From Victivallales bacterium (GTDB lineage: Bacteria; Verrucomicrobiota; Lentisphaeria; Oligosphaerales; Oligosphaeraceae): DNA of 51,254 bases. The DNA is taken from assembly GCA_017964325.1 (NCBI GenBank), contig JAGCSE010000038.1:1-51254 (forward strand), given 5' to 3'. Made by a program: the position numbers and the translations under genes. Every line of letters starts with the position of its first letter. The first letter of the stretch is position 1. Positions 17,212 to 26,116 of this stretch are shown here, piece after piece. The notes below the pieces were generated by a model. That model saw only the letters and a program-made list of their open reading frames with translations, did no database searches and had not been told where the DNA came from.

Positions 17212-19068
17212 ATGTGCGGCATTTCAGGCATCTTCCATCCACAGTTTCAAGACTCTCATCTTGAATATGTTAAGCTCATGGTCCAAGCCATGAAACACCG
17301 TGGGCCGGACGCGCAGGCCACCCTCGTCGTCTCCAAACAGCCCGCCGTCGTCTTCGGCCATGACCGCTTCGCCGTTTTCGACCTTTCGCCTCAGGCCGCC
17401 CAGCCCATGACGGACTCCGCCAACGGCAATGTCATCATCCTCAACGGCGACATTTACAATTTCAAAATCCTCCGCAAGGAACTGCAAGGGCATGGACATG
17501 TCTTTAAAACTCAATCAGATACGGAAGTCCTCCTGAAAGCGTATGCCCAATGGGGCGACGACTGTCTCAACCGCCTGCGCGGCTTTTTCGCATTCGCCTT
17601 ATGGGATGCCGCCAAACAACGCCTCCTTCTCGCACGCGATCAAATCGGAGCCAAGCCCCTCTACATCTACCGAAACGGCGACGAAATCCGCTTCGCATCC
17701 GAGTTCCGCGCCCTGCTGGCCTCTGGCATCCCGCGCGAACTCGACATGGATGGCGTCCTTTCCTACCTTAATTATGGTTCCGTGCAGGACCCGCTGTCAC
17801 TCGCCCGCAACGTCCGCTCCCTCCACCCCGCCCACAAGCTCGTCTGGCAAGATGGCAAGACCACCGTCACACGCTATTGGGAGCCTGATTTGTCGCCAGC
17901 GGACGGTAAGCCGGAAGACCTTGTCAATGAATTAATTGAAGAGATGAAGGCTTCTGTCAAGATGCAGCTTGCCGCAGACGTGCCAGTCGGTGCGTTCCTT
18001 TCGGGCGGCATCGACAGCTCCGCCATCGTCGCCCTGCTCCATCAAGTCCGTTCCGACATCACACTCAACACCTACACATTGACGTTTGACGACACAACTG
18101 TCGCTAACGAAAAGGATTACGCCAAATTGGTCGCCGTCCAGAATAAAACCTGCCATAGGGAACTCCTGCTTGAAACGAAAACCATCCGCAAATACATCAA
18201 CACAGCGTTGGACGACTATGACCTGCCGTCATTCGACGGTCTCAACACGTGGTTTATCGCCAAACTGGCCAAGGCGACGGGCCTCGGAGTCGCCCTCTCA
18301 GGCATCGGCGGCGATGAAATTTTTGCAGGATACAGCCGTTTCGCCACAGCTTTCCGCATGGAGAAATCCGCCAAATGGCTCCGCCTATTCCCTCATGGTC
18401 TCGGCCTTGCACTCGCTCGAAAAACACGAGACGAAAAATTGCGCAAGACATTCCAGATGTTTGGGATACGCGAACAACCCTATTACCTTTCGCGGCAGAT
18501 GTTCTCTCCGCTGACCATCGCCGAACTGCTCGGCCGCCCCCTTGCGGAGCTTGATTTCAGCTGGCGTTCCACCGCCTTCCCGCAATTGATGGAGACGCCA
18601 TGCCCCGACGACCCAATCAACCGCTTCTCCTATCTGGAGCTCAACACCTATCTCGTCTCCACGCTTCTCCGCGATTCCGACCAAATCGGCATGGCCCACG
18701 CCCTGCCGATCCGCGGCCCCTTGCTGGATAAAGTCATTGTGGAAAAAGCACTTAGGATTCCTGGTCAATACAAGGTCAGCCCAGACTGCCCCAAGCCGAT
18801 TCTCGTCAAAGCCGCAGGAAAGGGACTTCCCGCCGAATGTGTCAATCGTAAAAAACAAAGCTTCGAACTCCCATTCGCCTCCTTCTTTAACAACTATTTC
18901 AAAAAGCCTATCAAGGATTTCCTCTACGACAACGACGCCTTGCTTTTCTCCCCCGACGCGTTAAAGGCCATCGGTCGGCTCCATGAACAGAAAAAACTTA
19001 TATGGAGCCGCTTATGGACTCTATTCACTCTAGACCGTTTCTGCCGCAAACACAACCTCCATTCATGA
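17212..19068 (+). CDS. asnB: Asparagine synthase (glutamine-hydrolysing)
   Basis: Two-domain cytoplasmic enzyme converting aspartate, glutamine and ATP to asparagine (or amidating a related acceptor). The start was chosen at MCGISGIFH so that Cys2 becomes the N-terminal nucleophile; a longer upstream frame exists but would bury this cysteine. The glutaminase domain covers about residues 2-200 (HRGPDA, NGDIYNF). The synthetase domain carries the pyrophosphate loop FLSGGIDSSAIVALL at about 264 and SGIGGDEIFAGY. The length of 618 residues fits the AsnB/exosortase-associated group. Its TGA overlaps the ATG of the DUF218 gene by four bases (ATGA), so the two are translationally coupled. In similar contexts such paralogues modify cell-surface polymers, so amidation of something other than aspartate is possible. 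Confidence 0.9.
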   Translation: MCGISGIFHPQFQDSHLEYVKLMVQAMKHRGPDAQATLVVSKQPAVVFGHDRFAVFDLSPQAAQPMTDSANGNVIILNGDIYNFKILRKELQGHGHVFKTQSDTEVLLKAYAQWGDDCLNRLRGFFAFALWDAAKQRLLLARDQIGAKPLYIYRNGDEIRFASEFRALLASGIPRELDMDGVLSYLNYGSVQDPLSLARNVRSLHPAHKLVWQDGKTTVTRYWEPDLSPADGKPEDLVNELIEEMKASVKMQLAADVPVGAFLSGGIDSSAIVALLHQVRSDITLNTYTLTFDDTTVANEKDYAKLVAVQNKTCHRELLLETKTIRKYINTALDDYDLPSFDGLNTWFIAKLAKATGLGVALSGIGGDEIFAGYSRFATAFRMEKSAKWLRLFPHGLGLALARKTRDEKLRKTFQMFGIREQPYYLSRQMFSPLTIAELLGRPLAELDFSWRSTAFPQLMETPCPDDPINRFSYLELNTYLVSTLLRDSDQIGMAHALPIRGPLLDKVIVEKALRIPGQYKVSPDCPKPILVKAAGKGLPAECVNRKKQSFELPFASFFNNYFKKPIKDFLYDNDALLFSPDALKAIGRLHEQKKLIWSRLWTLFTLDRFCRKHNLHS

Positions 19069-19847
19069 AAAAACTGTTCGCCTCCCTTTTCTTTCCCGTC
19101 CCCCTGACGCTCTTTCTGCTTGTCGCAGGGCTTGTCCTCATCCACAGCAGAAAAGTCCATTTTCCTCATTCCAAACAACTTGGGCGCTTTGCCGTCATCC
19201 TGTCGTGCATTCTTCTTCTCCTCTATTCCATGTTCGGCTGGTATCCCTGCATGAAACTCGAATACAAATGCGAACCGCTCCATGTCACACAGGAACTTGC
19301 CGACGGCGCACCATACGTTATCGCCGTCTTCGGCAACAGTTACATCTTCGACAAGTCACGGCCGCCCGAACACCGCTTCCAAAGCGTCATGTCTGCACGG
19401 ATGTTCGAGGCCGCGCGTGTCGCCCATGAATTGCAGCAACTTGGCATCGACTACACCGTCGCCGTCTCCCTTCCCATCCCCCAAAAATTTCAACAGGATT
19501 TTCCCAAAGATTTCCGCCTTGCAGATGCCCGCCACTATTTTTCGCTTTTCGGCATCCCAGCGGAAAAAGTCGAAATGATTGCCGACACATGTCGCAACTC
19601 GAAAGATGAAATCCGCGAATTCGCCAAATACAACCAAAAACTCATCATCGTCTCCAGTGCGGCACATGTCCCGCGTCTGATGATTCTCGCAGAAAAGTGC
19701 GGACTTGAGGCCATTCCAGCCCCCGCCGCCATGAACATAGACCGTAATTACAAACCAACCTGCCGCCCCATCGTCCAAAATCTGGAGTATTTGAGGCAGG
19801 CCGCTTACGAATTCCTTGGGACGCTCCAATACAAATTGTATTGGTAA
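19065..19847 (+). CDS. DUF218 (YdcF/ElyC-like) membrane-anchored protein
   Basis: A 260-residue protein with two N-terminal hydrophobic segments (LFASLFFPVPLTLFLLVAGL and the FAVILSCILLLLYSMFGWY stretch), then a DUF218 domain beginning YVIAVFGNSYIFD, where most members have V-x-G-G. E. coli ElyC/SanA/YdcF relatives act in envelope and undecaprenyl-lipid homeostasis. The usual N-terminal glycine pair is changed to FGNS. The start at MKKLFASL is fixed by the ATGA overlap with asnB. Coupled expression suggests a shared role in envelope polymer modification; this is inference. A weak A/T-stem hairpin follows the gene. Confidence 0.78.
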   Translation: MKKLFASLFFPVPLTLFLLVAGLVLIHSRKVHFPHSKQLGRFAVILSCILLLLYSMFGWYPCMKLEYKCEPLHVTQELADGAPYVIAVFGNSYIFDKSRPPEHRFQSVMSARMFEAARVAHELQQLGIDYTVAVSLPIPQKFQQDFPKDFRLADARHYFSLFGIPAEKVEMIADTCRNSKDEIREFAKYNQKLIIVSSAAHVPRLMILAEKCGLEAIPAPAAMNIDRNYKPTCRPIVQNLEYLRQAAYEFLGTLQYKLYW

Positions 19848-19856
19848 GGCTCTGGA

Positions 19857-19880
19857 TTTTTCAGGGATTCCTGAAAAAAT
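19857..19880 (+). terminator. Possible bidirectional terminator after asnB-DUF218
   Basis: Inverted repeat TTTTTCAGG / CCTGAAAAA with a four-base loop, 10 bases after the stop codon. The stem is weak in G+C and no further T-run follows, so termination is only probable. Confidence 0.5.
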
Positions 19881-19892
19881 CATCATGATCAT

Positions 19893-19920
19893 TTGACTTT
19901 TCAGAAATTTGATTTATTTT
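19893..19920 (+). promoter_or_regulatory. Candidate promoter of the rubrerythrin gene
   Basis: TTGACT, a 16-base spacer and TATTTT lie about 75 bases upstream of the rubrerythrin ATG in a very AT-rich gap. No clear Fur/PerR inverted repeat could be recognised by eye. Confidence 0.35.
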
Positions 19921-19993
19921 ATTTTTGTTTTCATTACAAAAATGAAAAAAGAACAATACTTAGTCATACACTATCAAAAAAGAGGAAAAGCAC

Positions 19994-20542
19994 ATGAAAC
20001 GTTATGTATGCCCCATCTGCGGTTATGTCCACGAAGGTAACGAGCCCCCCGCGTTCTGCCCCCAGTGCAAGTGCCCGGGCGCGAAATTCAAAGTCGAAGA
20101 AGCCAAAGATCTGAAGTGGGCTTGCGAGCACACCATCGGCATCCCTGCCGACACGGATGCGCAGGTCGTCGAAGGCCTGAAGGCCAATTTCACCGGTGAA
20201 TGCACGGAAGTCGGCATGTACCTTGCCATGAGCCGCCAGGCCGAGCGCGAAGGCTATCCGGAAATCGCTGACGCCTTCAAGCGTTACGCTTTCGAAGAGG
20301 CCGAACACGCCGCCAAGTTCGCCGAACTGCTCGGCGAAGTCGTCACCACCAGCACGGAAAAGAACGTCCAGCTCCGCCGCGACGCCGAAAACGGTGCCTG
20401 CGCCGGCAAGCTCGAACTCGCAAAACGCGCCAAGGAACTCGGTTACGACGCCATCCATGATACCGTCCATGAAATGGCCAAAGATGAAGCCCGCCATGGC
20501 TGCGGCTTTGCCGGTCTGCTGAAGCGCTATTTCGGTAAGTAA
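19994..20542 (+). CDS. Reverse rubrerythrin (N-terminal rubredoxin, NADH-peroxidase type)
   Basis: Cytoplasmic peroxide-scavenging diiron protein of 182 residues. The rubredoxin-like iron site is at the N-terminus (CPICGY at 6-9 and CPQCKCPG from 22), the reverse of classical rubrerythrin. A ferritin-like four-helix domain follows with the ligand motifs [15 protein letters not shown] and DEARHG. Such proteins reduce H2O2 with electrons from NADH-linked reductases in strict anaerobes. AAAGAGGAAA sits about six bases before the ATG. A strong terminator ends it as a single-gene unit. The next gene, 91 bases downstream, is a Fur/PerR-like regulator, the expected sensor for peroxide control. Confidence 0.94.
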   Translation: MKRYVCPICGYVHEGNEPPAFCPQCKCPGAKFKVEEAKDLKWACEHTIGIPADTDAQVVEGLKANFTGECTEVGMYLAMSRQAEREGYPEIADAFKRYAFEEAEHAAKFAELLGEVVTTSTEKNVQLRRDAENGACAGKLELAKRAKELGYDAIHDTVHEMAKDEARHGCGFAGLLKRYFGK

Positions 20543-20557
20543 TCGTCAAGTCTCTGC

Positions 20558-20596
20558 GGGGGATGACGTTGCATAACGCCATCCCCTTCTTTTCCT
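20558..20596 (+). terminator. Intrinsic terminator of the rubrerythrin gene
   Basis: GGGGATG / CATCCCC stem with an inner GTT..AAC pairing, followed by TTCTTTT, 16 bases after the stop codon. Confidence 0.85.
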
Positions 20597-20633
20597 TGTT
20601 CTTTTCAAATAATTATCTGTTTTTTTGATTCCC

Positions 20634-21059
20634 ATGTTGACAGAAATCACCAAAGAAGAGGTGATCTCGCGGCTGAGAAACGCAGGCATTTCCCCCTCAG
20701 GCCCGCGCATCGCCGTTTACCATTTCCTTTGCAACAACCATATCCATCCAACGGTTGACACGATTTTCCACGCCCTTTCTCCGGAAAATCCAACACTTTC
20801 CCGCACAACCGTTTACAACACATTAAAGCTGTTGCTTGCAAAGAAGCTTATCCAGTCTGTGAAAATAGAGGACACGGAAGTCCGCTTCGATGGCAACCCA
20901 GATTTCCATGCCCATTTCAAATGCCGCCAGTGCGACTGCATCATGGATTTGTTTGACGTGCCATGCCCTGCAATCCCGCAGTCCGATGATTTCCAAATCG
21001 AATTTCCGCAGCTTAATTTCTACGGACTCTGCCGAAGTTGCCAAAATAAAACGCGATAA
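20634..21059 (+). CDS. Fur-family regulator, PerR-like
   Basis: DNA-binding metalloregulator of 141 residues (start at MLTEITKEE; a TTG 9 bases upstream is less likely). The winged-helix recognition segment is NPTLSRTTVYNTLKLLLAKK. The regulatory domain has HAHFKCRQCDCIMDL and a second CRSC pair near the C-terminus, giving the two CxxC motifs of the structural zinc site found in PerR and many Fur proteins. Its position directly after a rubrerythrin gene suggests control of the peroxide response, and hence PerR rather than iron-responsive Fur. That distinction depends on the metal-site aspartate/histidine set, which I cannot assign with certainty. Confidence 0.88.
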   Translation: MLTEITKEEVISRLRNAGISPSGPRIAVYHFLCNNHIHPTVDTIFHALSPENPTLSRTTVYNTLKLLLAKKLIQSVKIEDTEVRFDGNPDFHAHFKCRQCDCIMDLFDVPCPAIPQSDDFQIEFPQLNFYGLCRSCQNKTR

Positions 21060-21070
21060 TTTATGCTGTA

Positions 21071-21101
21071 TTGATAGAAAATCCGCAATAGGCTGTATAG
21101 T
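21071..21101 (+). promoter_or_regulatory. Candidate promoter of the 21-31 kb gene cluster
   Basis: TTGATA followed after 17-19 bases by TGTATAGT, about 50 bases before the ATG of the Gfo/Idh gene and directly after the Fur-family gene. This is a sequence match only. Confidence 0.35.
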
Positions 21102-21148
21102 ATTAGATATTGTCCATACAGTCGTCATTTCAACCAGCGGATTTTCCC

Positions 21149-22471
21149 ATGACATTCCAGAACAATTTCTCATCGAGATTTACACGCCGACAGCTCATCA
21201 AGACAGGTCTTGTCGCAGGTGTAGGATTCACAATTATCCCAAATACCGTGCTTTCCGCACCTGGACGGCCAGGCGCCAATGATAAAATCAACCACGCCAT
21301 CATCGGTGTCGGCAGCATGGGCAACGGCCATGTCGGATATGTGCTTAACGACCCGCAGGCCAAACTCGTCGCCGTCTGCGACGTCCGCAAATCCCGCCGC
21401 GAAGCCGCCGCGCAACGCGCCAAAAATGCGGGCCACGACTGCAAGGCATATCTTGATTTCCGTGAAATGATCGATAGCGAAGACATCGACGTCGTCCATG
21501 TCGTCACGCCGCCGCATTGGCACGCCCTGCAAGACGTTTACGCATTGAATCACGGTTGCGACGTCTGGGCGGAAAAGCCCATGACTCGCACGCTCGGCGA
21601 AGGCCAGGCCATCGTGGAGGCCGCCCGCCGCAACGGCCGTATGTTCCGTCTCAACACATGGTTCCGACTTTACGGGCAATTCTACCAGTTCGGCACTACA
21701 GTCGAACCGATTGCGCGTCTCGTCCGTTCAGGGCTTCTCGGCTGGCCGTTGACCGTCCGTGTCAGTCCGCATACAGGCTTCCCATGGCACATGTCAGGCA
21801 ACATCGGTCGCATCGGACAGCCCGCCGAACCCATCCCCGAAGACCTCGACTACGATATGTGGCTCGGCCCAGCCCCTTGGAAACCTTACACGACGCATCG
21901 CGCATCTGGTTCATTCCGAGCCTATTGGGACTATGACGGCGGTGGCCTCGCGGATTTCGGACAACACTATCTCGATCCCGTCCAATACATGCTTGGAAAG
22001 GACAACACGAGCCCTGTTGAAGTTGAAGCGAATGCGCCTTGGCCGCAGCATCCAGATGCAGTCGGCAGTTGGGGGCAGGTCGTCATGAAATACGCAGACG
22101 GCTGCAAACTAATTCTTGAATCTTGCGAATGGGGCCCAGAAGAAACGAAAGACAAGCCATATATCGAAGGGCCTGAAGGCAAGTTATATAGAGGCTTCCG
22201 CACAGAGCCAGCTTCATTAGCAGAAAAGGTCAGATTCCTCCCGAAATTGGAGCCGCAGATCAGCGATTTCAACGTCTCCGTCCGCACACGCCAGAAATTC
22301 GGCCTCAACGAAGTGAACGGCAACCGCTCCAACATTCTCATCCATCTCGCGAACACAGCCATCCGGCTTGGACGCAAGCTCCATTTCGATCCCGTCACCA
22401 TGCGCTTCATCAACGATCCCGAAGCCAACCGCATGGCGAACCAACCCATGCGCGCCCCCTGGTCGCTTTAA
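21149..22471 (+). CDS. Tat-exported Gfo/Idh/MocA-family oxidoreductase
   Basis: A 440-residue NAD(P)-dependent sugar or polyol dehydrogenase-type protein. The N-terminus carries a twin-arginine signal (FTRRQLIKTGLVAGVGF, then a cleavage-like LSA), so it is exported folded with its cofactor. The Rossmann motif is IGVGSMGNGH, and the catalytic lysine motif AEKP is intact (WAEKPMTRT). Such exported members are common in the PVC superphylum and often accompany DUF1080 proteins. Here a DUF1080-containing giant follows 28 bases downstream. 3-Keto-glycoside formation and cleavage is a known role for Gfo/Idh plus DUF1080 pairs, making that a reasonable hypothesis here. The start at MTFQNNF excludes a 13-residue extension without Tat character. 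Confidence 0.85.
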   Translation: MTFQNNFSSRFTRRQLIKTGLVAGVGFTIIPNTVLSAPGRPGANDKINHAIIGVGSMGNGHVGYVLNDPQAKLVAVCDVRKSRREAAAQRAKNAGHDCKAYLDFREMIDSEDIDVVHVVTPPHWHALQDVYALNHGCDVWAEKPMTRTLGEGQAIVEAARRNGRMFRLNTWFRLYGQFYQFGTTVEPIARLVRSGLLGWPLTVRVSPHTGFPWHMSGNIGRIGQPAEPIPEDLDYDMWLGPAPWKPYTTHRASGSFRAYWDYDGGGLADFGQHYLDPVQYMLGKDNTSPVEVEANAPWPQHPDAVGSWGQVVMKYADGCKLILESCEWGPEETKDKPYIEGPEGKLYRGFRTEPASLAEKVRFLPKLEPQISDFNVSVRTRQKFGLNEVNGNRSNILIHLANTAIRLGRKLHFDPVTMRFINDPEANRMANQPMRAPWSL

Positions 22472-22499
22472 TGTCCATTTCCATGAAACGGAGACGATA

Positions 22500-25400
22500 A
22501 TAGCCAAGAAAAAATCATTTATCATACTCGGACTCATCTCATCACTCCTTCTCGCACAGGACGATACAGTCAAAAATCTCGCTTCTGGGCTGAACCTGCC
22601 ATCACCAGCGGAAGGCCATCGAGTCGCGGCTGAACTCGAAAAAGGCGGCGTGGCAAGCGTTGAAAAACTGCTCGAACTATTGCAGAGCGCCAATTCAACA
22701 GAAAGCACCAGCGCCACTTACGCACTCACCGCCCTCGTCACCAATTCGCCTGAAAATCGCGGAGTCATCGCACAGGCCATGGCGGACGGCTTAAGGGGAA
22801 AGATACAGGACGACAACGCCAAATGCACCATTCTCAAGCTATTATGCCTTTGTGCAAGCGATTCGCAAATACCCGCCATCGCCGCGCAATTGAACAACGC
22901 CCTCGTCCGCCCATACGCCATCATGACACTGACCTCCATTGGCACACCGCTTGCCACAAAGACTTTAGTTGACGCTGCTTCCAAAGCTGAACCAGCCATC
23001 GCCATGGAATATGTCTCCGCCTTCACCGCCCTCAAATCGTCCACTGCCACGCCCGTCCTTCTGAAATTGTTCGATGCGGCAACTCCCTACCAGCGTGTCG
23101 CCGTCATGAACGCCCTCGCGGAAACAGGCGATGCAACCGTCGCAGACAAATTCTTCGACGTGCTTGCCAAAGCAAAAGGCACGGAGCAGGACGGCGCACG
23201 CGCCGCCATCGCTCGACTCATCCGCCGCCTTGACAACAAAACGGCCGCCGCCCAAATCGCCCGTCGTCTCCACGAAATCGCCCCGTCTGAAGTCAGTCTT
23301 TCCGCACTTATTGATTCACAAGGACTTACGGATTCGCTTCCGAAATTGATCACCGCCATCGCCTCCGATAACAAATTGCTCCGCAATGCCGCACTCAATC
23401 TTTTGGATGCTTATCAGGAAAATCCTGCAGACAAACCGTTGCTGTCAATCGCCGCCAAGGCTTCTCCGCAAGTCCAAGCCGACATACTCACATTCTTCGG
23501 TCGCCGCCCCCACGCCGACGCATCGTCTTTTGTTTTCAAATCCCTCGAATCACAGGATGCCACCGTCCGCCAAGCTGCCATCCGCGCATTACCTAAATAC
23601 AACGCTTTCAACGCCATGAAAGCGTTGACAAACGCCTTGGTCAATGGTTCTAAAGAAGACCTGCCCGTTATTCGCCAAACACTTTCCTGGTTCACGGCTC
23701 CCAATTTCGGACAGGAACTTGAGACGGCTCTCAATCCCGAACTCCACGCAGAAATCAAAATCACCATCATCGAACTATTGGCCTCACGTCGTCTGTCGGA
23801 ACAATCCGAGCCAATCTTCAAGTCATTGGAGGATAAGGATCCCAACGTCCGCAGAGCCGCTGTCAAGGCCCTCGAAGTCCTCGCCCAGCCAGCGGATGTC
23901 AAAAAACTGCTCGGTTATTTGAAGAATACAGAAGATGCCGCCGAACTGCAAAGCTTCCACAACGCCCTCTCCAATCTCGGCCGCACCTATCCGCAGACCG
24001 TCAAGGCAATCATCGACTCATTGCCCCCTCTGCAAGGCAAAGACCATGTCACCCTCCAGCAAGTCATCGCCTCTATCGGCGGAGAAGAAGCCATGAACGC
24101 CATCCTTTCGGACTTGCAAAGCCCCAACCAAGATATCCAAGACGGTGCCGTCCAAGCACTTTCCAATTGGGTTGACACCGCCGCCATCGAACCGCTTCTC
24201 GAAATCGCCGCCAAGAAAACGCCTGGCCTCCATCACAGTCTCGCCATCAAAGGACTGCTCCGACTCTATACCATCCAGAAAGACCTCCCCGTGGAGTCCG
24301 TTGTCACCAATTTCCAGAAAGTGCAGGAACTATGCCTTACTGACGATGAATACGCGCTCGTCCTCTCCACCGCAGGAGAAAACAGGCAGGATGCCATCCT
24401 TTCCAAAATCGTCCTTCCAGCCTTTGAAAAAGAAGCACTTATATCAGCCGCAGCAGCAGCGGCCGTCAAAATCGTCTGCCCCGCAAATCCTAACGACCGC
24501 GGCCTGACAACGCCCTCCGCCCGCCTCGCCATGGAAAAAATCACCAATCTCTGTGACGTACAACAGCTCGTCCTCCGTGCAGGATCCCAACTCGCGTTGT
24601 TCCACATAGACGGCGTCAACGTCGCCTTCAACAAGCCCGTGACCATCTCCGTCGAAAGCGAAGAAGGCCATCCGAAAGAACTCGCGACGGACGGCATCGT
24701 CACTGAAGACAGCGCATGGTGGGGCAATCCATGGCCCTGCTCCATCACCGTCGATCTGCAGGAAGCCATCTCCATCGACTCCATCCGCCCCATTTTCCAT
24801 TGGGATAACCGCCGATACTATGCCTATGAAATTGAAACATCGCTGGATAACGCCAACTGGCAGAAAGTCGTGGACGCCTCGCAAAACACGCTGACATCCA
24901 CCAACCGCGGCATCCTCCATCCACTCCGCCAGCCTGTCCTAGCACGTTATGTCAAACTCAACGTCGTTAAGAACAGCGCAAATATCGCCGCCCATGTCGT
25001 TGAGTTTGAAATCTATTCGAAGACCGCCAAACCACCCATCGCCACAGGCCCCAATCTCCTTCTGAAGCAACCTGTTACGTTCGGCTCCGAACAGGAACAG
25101 GACCACGCGCCAGAACGCGCCGTCGATGGCCTCATCGGCAAATGGGACGGCTGGCATACCGACAAGTGCCCCACGTGGCTGCAAGTCGATATGCAGCGCG
25201 TCGCGGAAATCGACACTGTTCGCGCTATTTTCTATTGGGACGGTTCCCGCACATATTCCTATAACATAGAGGTTTCCGAAGACGGGAAGGCATGGAAGCG
25301 TGTCGCGGATGTGCCTGATAACAAGCAAGTCTCAAACGCGCAAGGCTTTACGCATCGTTTTCCTGCCGCAAAGGCCCGTTATGTGAAAATCAACGTCACG

Positions 25401-26108
25401 CAGGGATGGGGCAAACGCTATGTCCATCTTGTTGAACTAGAAGCGTATGCGGCTGGAAAAGCTCCTGAGGTTCTGCCATCCGCCGAACCGCTCGTCCAGA
25501 AGATTCCATTACCGAAAGCTGATGCTGATGGATTCATTACGTTGTTCAACGGCAAGGACTTGGCGGGATGGCGTGGAAACATCAACGACTACGGTGTCAA
25601 AGACGGCGTTATTTTCTGCAAGAAAGGCAGCGGTGGTCAGCTCTTTACACAGTGGGAGTTTGACGATTTCGAACTGCATTTTGATTTCCTGCTTGGCCCA
25701 GGCTCCAACAATGGGCTCGGCATCCGCGCCGCACAGGAAGGGAATTATTCGTCCATCGCCATGGAGCTGCAAATCATTGACAACAACGGTTATAAAGCTA
25801 AAGGCAACGTCTTGAAGCCCTGGCAGCACCACGGTTCCGTCTATGGCGTCGTGCCCGCGAAGGACGGTGCACTCCATCCCGCCGGACAATGGAACCACGA
25901 AATCGTCATCGCCAAAGGAACTTGCATAAAAGTCATCGTCAACGACATGGTCATCGTCGATACGGATTTGAGCAAAGTCACGGAGCCGGCGGATGGCAAG
26001 CCCGTCTCCGCCCACGCCAATATGTTCCGCAAGTCAGGCTCCCTCGGCTTCTTAGGCCATGGCGACTACGTGGAATTCAAAAACATCCGAATTAAGCCTA
26101 TCAAGTGA
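22500..26108 (+). CDS. HEAT-repeat / double discoidin (F5/8 type C) / DUF1080 protein
   Basis: Giant exported protein of about 1202 residues. The frame starts IAKKKSFIILGLISSLLLAQ, a signal peptide whose expected ATG is ATA in this sequence (22500-22502), six bases after GGAG; no other start fits. Domains in order are HEAT-like alpha repeats (about 60-700), two F5/8 type C carbohydrate-binding domains (about 705-840, NVAFNKPVTISVESEEG, and 850-983, NLLLKQPVTFGSEQEQ), and a C-terminal DUF1080 domain (about 1010-1202, FITLFNGKDLAGWR). DUF1080 members include 3-keto-disaccharide hydrolases. The gene stands between an exported Gfo/Idh oxidoreductase and a GH36 galactosidase, consistent with binding and cleaving an oxidised glycan outside the cell. 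Its stop overlaps the next frame (GTGA). Confidence 0.82.
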   Translation: MAKKKSFIILGLISSLLLAQDDTVKNLASGLNLPSPAEGHRVAAELEKGGVASVEKLLELLQSANSTESTSATYALTALVTNSPENRGVIAQAMADGLRGKIQDDNAKCTILKLLCLCASDSQIPAIAAQLNNALVRPYAIMTLTSIGTPLATKTLVDAASKAEPAIAMEYVSAFTALKSSTATPVLLKLFDAATPYQRVAVMNALAETGDATVADKFFDVLAKAKGTEQDGARAAIARLIRRLDNKTAAAQIARRLHEIAPSEVSLSALIDSQGLTDSLPKLITAIASDNKLLRNAALNLLDAYQENPADKPLLSIAAKASPQVQADILTFFGRRPHADASSFVFKSLESQDATVRQAAIRALPKYNAFNAMKALTNALVNGSKEDLPVIRQTLSWFTAPNFGQELETALNPELHAEIKITIIELLASRRLSEQSEPIFKSLEDKDPNVRRAAVKALEVLAQPADVKKLLGYLKNTEDAAELQSFHNALSNLGRTYPQTVKAIIDSLPPLQGKDHVTLQQVIASIGGEEAMNAILSDLQSPNQDIQDGAVQALSNWVDTAAIEPLLEIAAKKTPGLHHSLAIKGLLRLYTIQKDLPVESVVTNFQKVQELCLTDDEYALVLSTAGENRQDAILSKIVLPAFEKEALISAAAAAAVKIVCPANPNDRGLTTPSARLAMEKITNLCDVQQLVLRAGSQLALFHIDGVNVAFNKPVTISVESEEGHPKELATDGIVTEDSAWWGNPWPCSITVDLQEAISIDSIRPIFHWDNRRYYAYEIETSLDNANWQKVVDASQNTLTSTNRGILHPLRQPVLARYVKLNVVKNSANIAAHVVEFEIYSKTAKPPIATGPNLLLKQPVTFGSEQEQDHAPERAVDGLIGKWDGWHTDKCPTWLQVDMQRVAEIDTVRAIFYWDGSRTYSYNIEVSEDGKAWKRVADVPDNKQVSNAQGFTHRFPAAKARYVKINVTQGWGKRYVHLVELEAYAAGKAPEVLPSAEPLVQKIPLPKADADGFITLFNGKDLAGWRGNINDYGVKDGVIFCKKGSGGQLFTQWEFDDFELHFDFLLGPGSNNGLGIRAAQEGNYSSIAMELQIIDNNGYKAKGNVLKPWQHHGSVYGVVPAKDGALHPAGQWNHEIVIAKGTCIKVIVNDMVIVDTDLSKVTEPADGKPVSAHANMFRKSGSLGFLGHGDYVEFKNIRIKPIK

Positions 26109-26116
26109 TTTCTTTC

